Position numbers and translations under genes: made by a program | The notes under the pieces: generated by a model | The model's database searches: none | What the model was told of the DNA's origin: nothing | Seen by the model: only the letters and a program-made list of their open reading frames with translations | Shown here: in pieces, positions 61,048-64,000 of the stretch | How positions within the stretch are numbered: position 1 is the first letter of the stretch | How the letters are laid out: every line of letters starts with the position of its first letter | Source: Sphagnum compactum | Lineage: Eukaryota > Bryophyta > Sphagnopsida > Sphagnales | Direction: 5' to 3' | Assembly (NCBI GenBank): GCA_965153455.1 | Contig: OZ234499.1 | Coordinates: 6,210,515-6,274,514, forward strand | DNA: 64,000 nucleotides

Positions 61048-61640
61048 CCCCTTATCAACATCTTCTAATAAGTTAGTCCCTTTCTTGGTAACTTTTAATA
61101 GGTTAGTCCCCTTTTAGGTAGCTTGTGATGGGTTGATCCCCAAGGTAATGGGGATTTCCCCTGCATTTTCTATGACCATGTTCTTCTCATGTTTACTATC
61201 CACCCAATGCCTTGCATTCAAACGAACCAAAACAAACCTCTTTTTGCCCCTAAATTATCAAATAAATTTAAGATTATGCCTTCATACACCCATAGAAGAA
61301 ACTTTTTTTGCAAATTGAGCCCAATTGATTTTCCATTTGTTCCTTTCAACAAGTATTCCACGAGCAAAACTTAAGGAAATAATATTGTTTGTGATTTTTT
61401 ATTTTTGGTAAACAAAGGGTTAAAGCTTTTGAATTTTATCTATTAGTTCAGCGTCATTACAAATCTTGTACTTACCATTGTTTCCTTTTTTCTTGCCCCA
61501 CAACATCTTATAGTCCTAAAAGGAAGCATCAGTATCATCCAATTTCGTCCTAATGTCTAACATTCCATTGTGAAGGCCAAATCTTGATTCGAACCATATT
61601 GCATTCCCTTAAGCTACCTCACGAGCCATCTTGTATAATT
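61048..61640 (-). pseudogene. decayed zinc-finger protein gene, copy B, N-terminal half
   Basis: Minus strand, read from about 61625: a MAREVA start-like peptide, then WFESRFGLHNGMLDIRTK, LWGKKKGNNGKYKICND and a Leu-rich stretch, with stops and shifts. At 61135-61048 two decapeptide units (KGTNLLKVTK-like) match the array at 53138-53010. The array would run on in the same frame if the CACTA element and one CCC copy were absent. This shows that the two halves were once one gene. Confidence 0.5.
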
Positions 61641-62318
61641 AGACACTCAAGGTCAAACCCACAACAATTCCTTCACTATTCAATCTAATTGACAACAGTT
61701 GGTCTCCTTCATAGTTTAGGTTCTAGAATTTTTACACCCTCCTCACTCGTAGTTTAGTCTTTTCATAAAGTTTTAACTCCTTCACAAGAAGTATAGTCCT
61801 TCACACATAAGAATTCCTTTATAGAACTCACCTCCTTCACAACAATTATATTAAGTAAAAAAATCAACAAATAGTAAAACAAGTTAATTGTAGCAAGATA
61901 CTTCATCAAAACAAACCTAACGAAGAGACTTACTGAAAATTGAGATAATTGTAATCTAAAAAACAAACAATGCAGCTAGTAGCAAGGTAGAAGAAAAGTG
62001 CCCAAACAAGTTGAGGGAATAGCCAAGATGGTTTGGTGAAGTTCTGCAGTGGGATAATTGAATAAAAGCTAGGGTAGCTACCAACTAAATGGCAATAGGA
62101 CACCTTAGTTGTCAATCAATGAGAAGCTTGCATGCACCATATTAAATCAAATTACTTAATATATTGAACATTGTACACACCTTAATTGATCATCACTTAG
62201 TATTAAGTAATAAATTAAAAGGCCTATAGTGATAAAATAAGTGACTTAGGACATCATTAACTATTAAATGCACCTTAATTACTTTATTAACTTTCATCCA
62301 TGAAGTACACATTGGCTG
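61641..62318. other. intergenic spacer
   Basis: CTCCTTCACAAY-type words recur at 61700-61860 as a weak repeat. No gene is recognised. Confidence 0.35.
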
Positions 62319-63330
62319 AAGTCTAAAACTCACTTTATTTTACCCACCCCCCCCCCCCCCCTTTTTCTTTAGTATTAGAGGGGTCCCCTAAACACATTGG
62401 TTGAAGTTTAAACCCATTTCATTTTACCCATCCTTCTCCCTCCCCCCCCCCTTGATGTTAAAAGGGTCCCCTTAACACAAAATTTTATAGGTAAAAATAA
62501 TGTAACTTCCATGAGGGTAAGATATATATTGTACTCTAAATACACAAATTTGGACATCCAAATTTATTTTTTCGACATGGACCTTCCCACATGTCCAGAG
62601 GAAGTTACAAATGCCATGGGCCACCTACCTAGGGCTCACATGATTTTGCATAGTCCTCACACCTTACAATAAATATAACAAATTTACAAAAGTTAATTAT
62701 GTGAATAATTCATAAAGCCTATATAAGAAATGGGTACAAATTTGGATGATTAAAAGATTGGGGCCCACCAAAAATTAACTCGGGGCATATATTGTACTTG
62801 ACATTTATCAACAAGGGAATTTTGCCAAGGAATGTAATTGTTCCAACTTCATGGGCCCAAGCATTGAAAGTTTCACATAATTTGTGAATGCAATATCTTG
62901 CAAAAACTCAAAACCATTCACTTAATTAAACCCAACTACTTGATTAAAACCAGTTCCACAATTAGGGAATTAGATTAAGATATTCAATATTATAACACCC
63001 ATTTAAGTACACATTTGTTATAAACCCATTTGATTTTACCCCCCCCCCCCCTCCTTAGCATCAGAGGGGTCCTTAAACACAAAATTTTACAAAATAATGC
63101 AACTTCTATGATGGTAAGATATTTATACATTATGCACACGTGGACAAAATAAACATGTTTTTCACATGGACCTTCAAATATTGGGTGGCGCAAAAAAACT
63201 TGGGGCACACCATGTAGGTCTAAGTTTCTCAACTAGCAAATTGTGAATGTAGAGTTTTGCAAAAACTCAAAATCACTAAATTGAACCAAACTATAGGTGA
63301 CTAAAACCATGTGTTTTTAGGGGGATAAAA
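62319..63330. repeat. duplicated blocks with poly-C runs
   Basis: A block with CATTTTATTTTACCC, a run of 10-22 C, TAGTATTAGAGGGGTCCCCT and AACACAAAATTTTA occurs at 62319-62395 (short), 62396-62525 and 62995-63130. The last two continue with similar downstream sequence (CATGGACCTTC; TTGTGAATG then TTGCAAAAACTCAAAA), giving a roughly 0.6-kb tandem duplication. Poly-C lengths may be affected by sequencing. Confidence 0.75.
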
Positions 63331-64000
63331 TAAAATAAGTCATCACCGTTGGTGCAACAATTTACACTTGTTGAATTGAGTTTCCAAGTACTTTAGAAGC
63401 ATTGAACTTAGGTGCAAATGTTATATTGCACTTGAAACAAAACCTCTACCAACACCAAATAGCTCCTAGAAAGGCAACCCATTGATTAGGGGTTTTGCAA
63501 CTTACAAATCCAAGATCTTTTATGCTTTTACATATATGCATCCCCAATTCCAAGCACCATATATTCACCATTAAATCACAAAAATAAGTAACTCAAAAGC
63601 AATACCAAATAAATGAATTAAATACTCAAGAAATGTTGGAATTGTAGGCTCCAAAAATGATCTCTTGACATACTACTAGTAGGACCCATGATTCAAGTAG
63701 TCCTTCTCATGGTTGTAATTATATAAACAATTTCCAGTAGCTGCAAGAGCATGATTGTTATTATGTCTTAGCAGATCGAATATAGTTTACAAACTAATGA
63801 TATCATTGAAGTACTACTGTTGCATGGCTTCTGTTGGATTGACATATTAAAAATTTAACATCCTCCTAAGATATGTGGATATGGTCAAGAAAAAAAAATG
63901 GCGGGAAGGATCTAGGAATGTAAACTTTTCTTTTCAAGATAAGAACTCACAAGAAAATGCTTGAAGAAGAAGTTTTCCTTGGGAGTTGTAATTGCAATGT
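63331..64000. other. AT-rich spacer at the window end
   Basis: No gene or element is recognised. Confidence 0.35.

Noticed and set aside
1-64000. tRNA or rRNA genes
   Set aside because: No cloverleaf with conserved A and B boxes and no rRNA-like core was recognised by eye; a dedicated scan would be needed to exclude them.

Overview
The window is nuclear DNA of a land plant. It carries two spliced plant genes with GT-AG introns, TTTAGGG-type telomere-like heptamers in many places, plant-type CACTA and Ty3/gypsy elements, and long AT-rich intergenic repeats. The species cannot be named. Two genes in 64 kb with mostly short introns (about 0.1-1.2 kb) would suit a bryophyte or another early-diverging lineage, but this is inference.

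Gene territory 1 (about 10.2-18.4 kb, visibly richer in G+C than its surroundings) holds a plus-strand gene that I could assemble from ten exons (12135-16132). It encodes a 400-residue OTU-family cysteine deubiquitinase of the plant OTU9/OTU12 type, with the catalytic Cys, His and Asn all present.

Gene territory 2 (about 26.4-36 kb) holds a minus-strand gene of nine in-frame exons (35405 down to 27326). It encodes a 1356-residue hybrid sensor histidine kinase of the CKI1 type: a membrane-spanning sensor, H/N/G boxes, a degenerate middle receiver and a C-terminal receiver with its phospho-acceptor Asp. Three of its introns carry copies of the same roughly 0.2-kb repeat.

The rest is repeat territory. 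From 1 to 10 kb there are degenerate tandem arrays, a 0.4-kb direct duplication, hairpins and undiagnosed AT-rich DNA. From 18.4 to 26.4 kb there are tandem and dispersed duplications and a possible Harbinger-type transposase scrap. From 36 to 44 kb there are foldback repeats with CCTAAGG-rich spacers and a telomere-motif tandem array. From 44 to 64 kb there are a 771-bp element with perfect 29-bp terminal inverted repeats, a 154-bp CACTA-type MITE, two decayed copies of an unusual zinc-finger gene family, and a three-layer nest. In the nest, a dead Ty3/gypsy retrotransposon (about 54956-60069) sits inside a CACTA element (53139-61047, CCC target duplication). That element in turn splits a decapeptide-repeat/zinc-finger pseudogene (61640 to 52173, minus strand).

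The two intact genes have no evident functional link: one acts in ubiquitin removal, the other in two-component phosphorelay. No CRISPR array, rRNA or tRNA gene was recognised.
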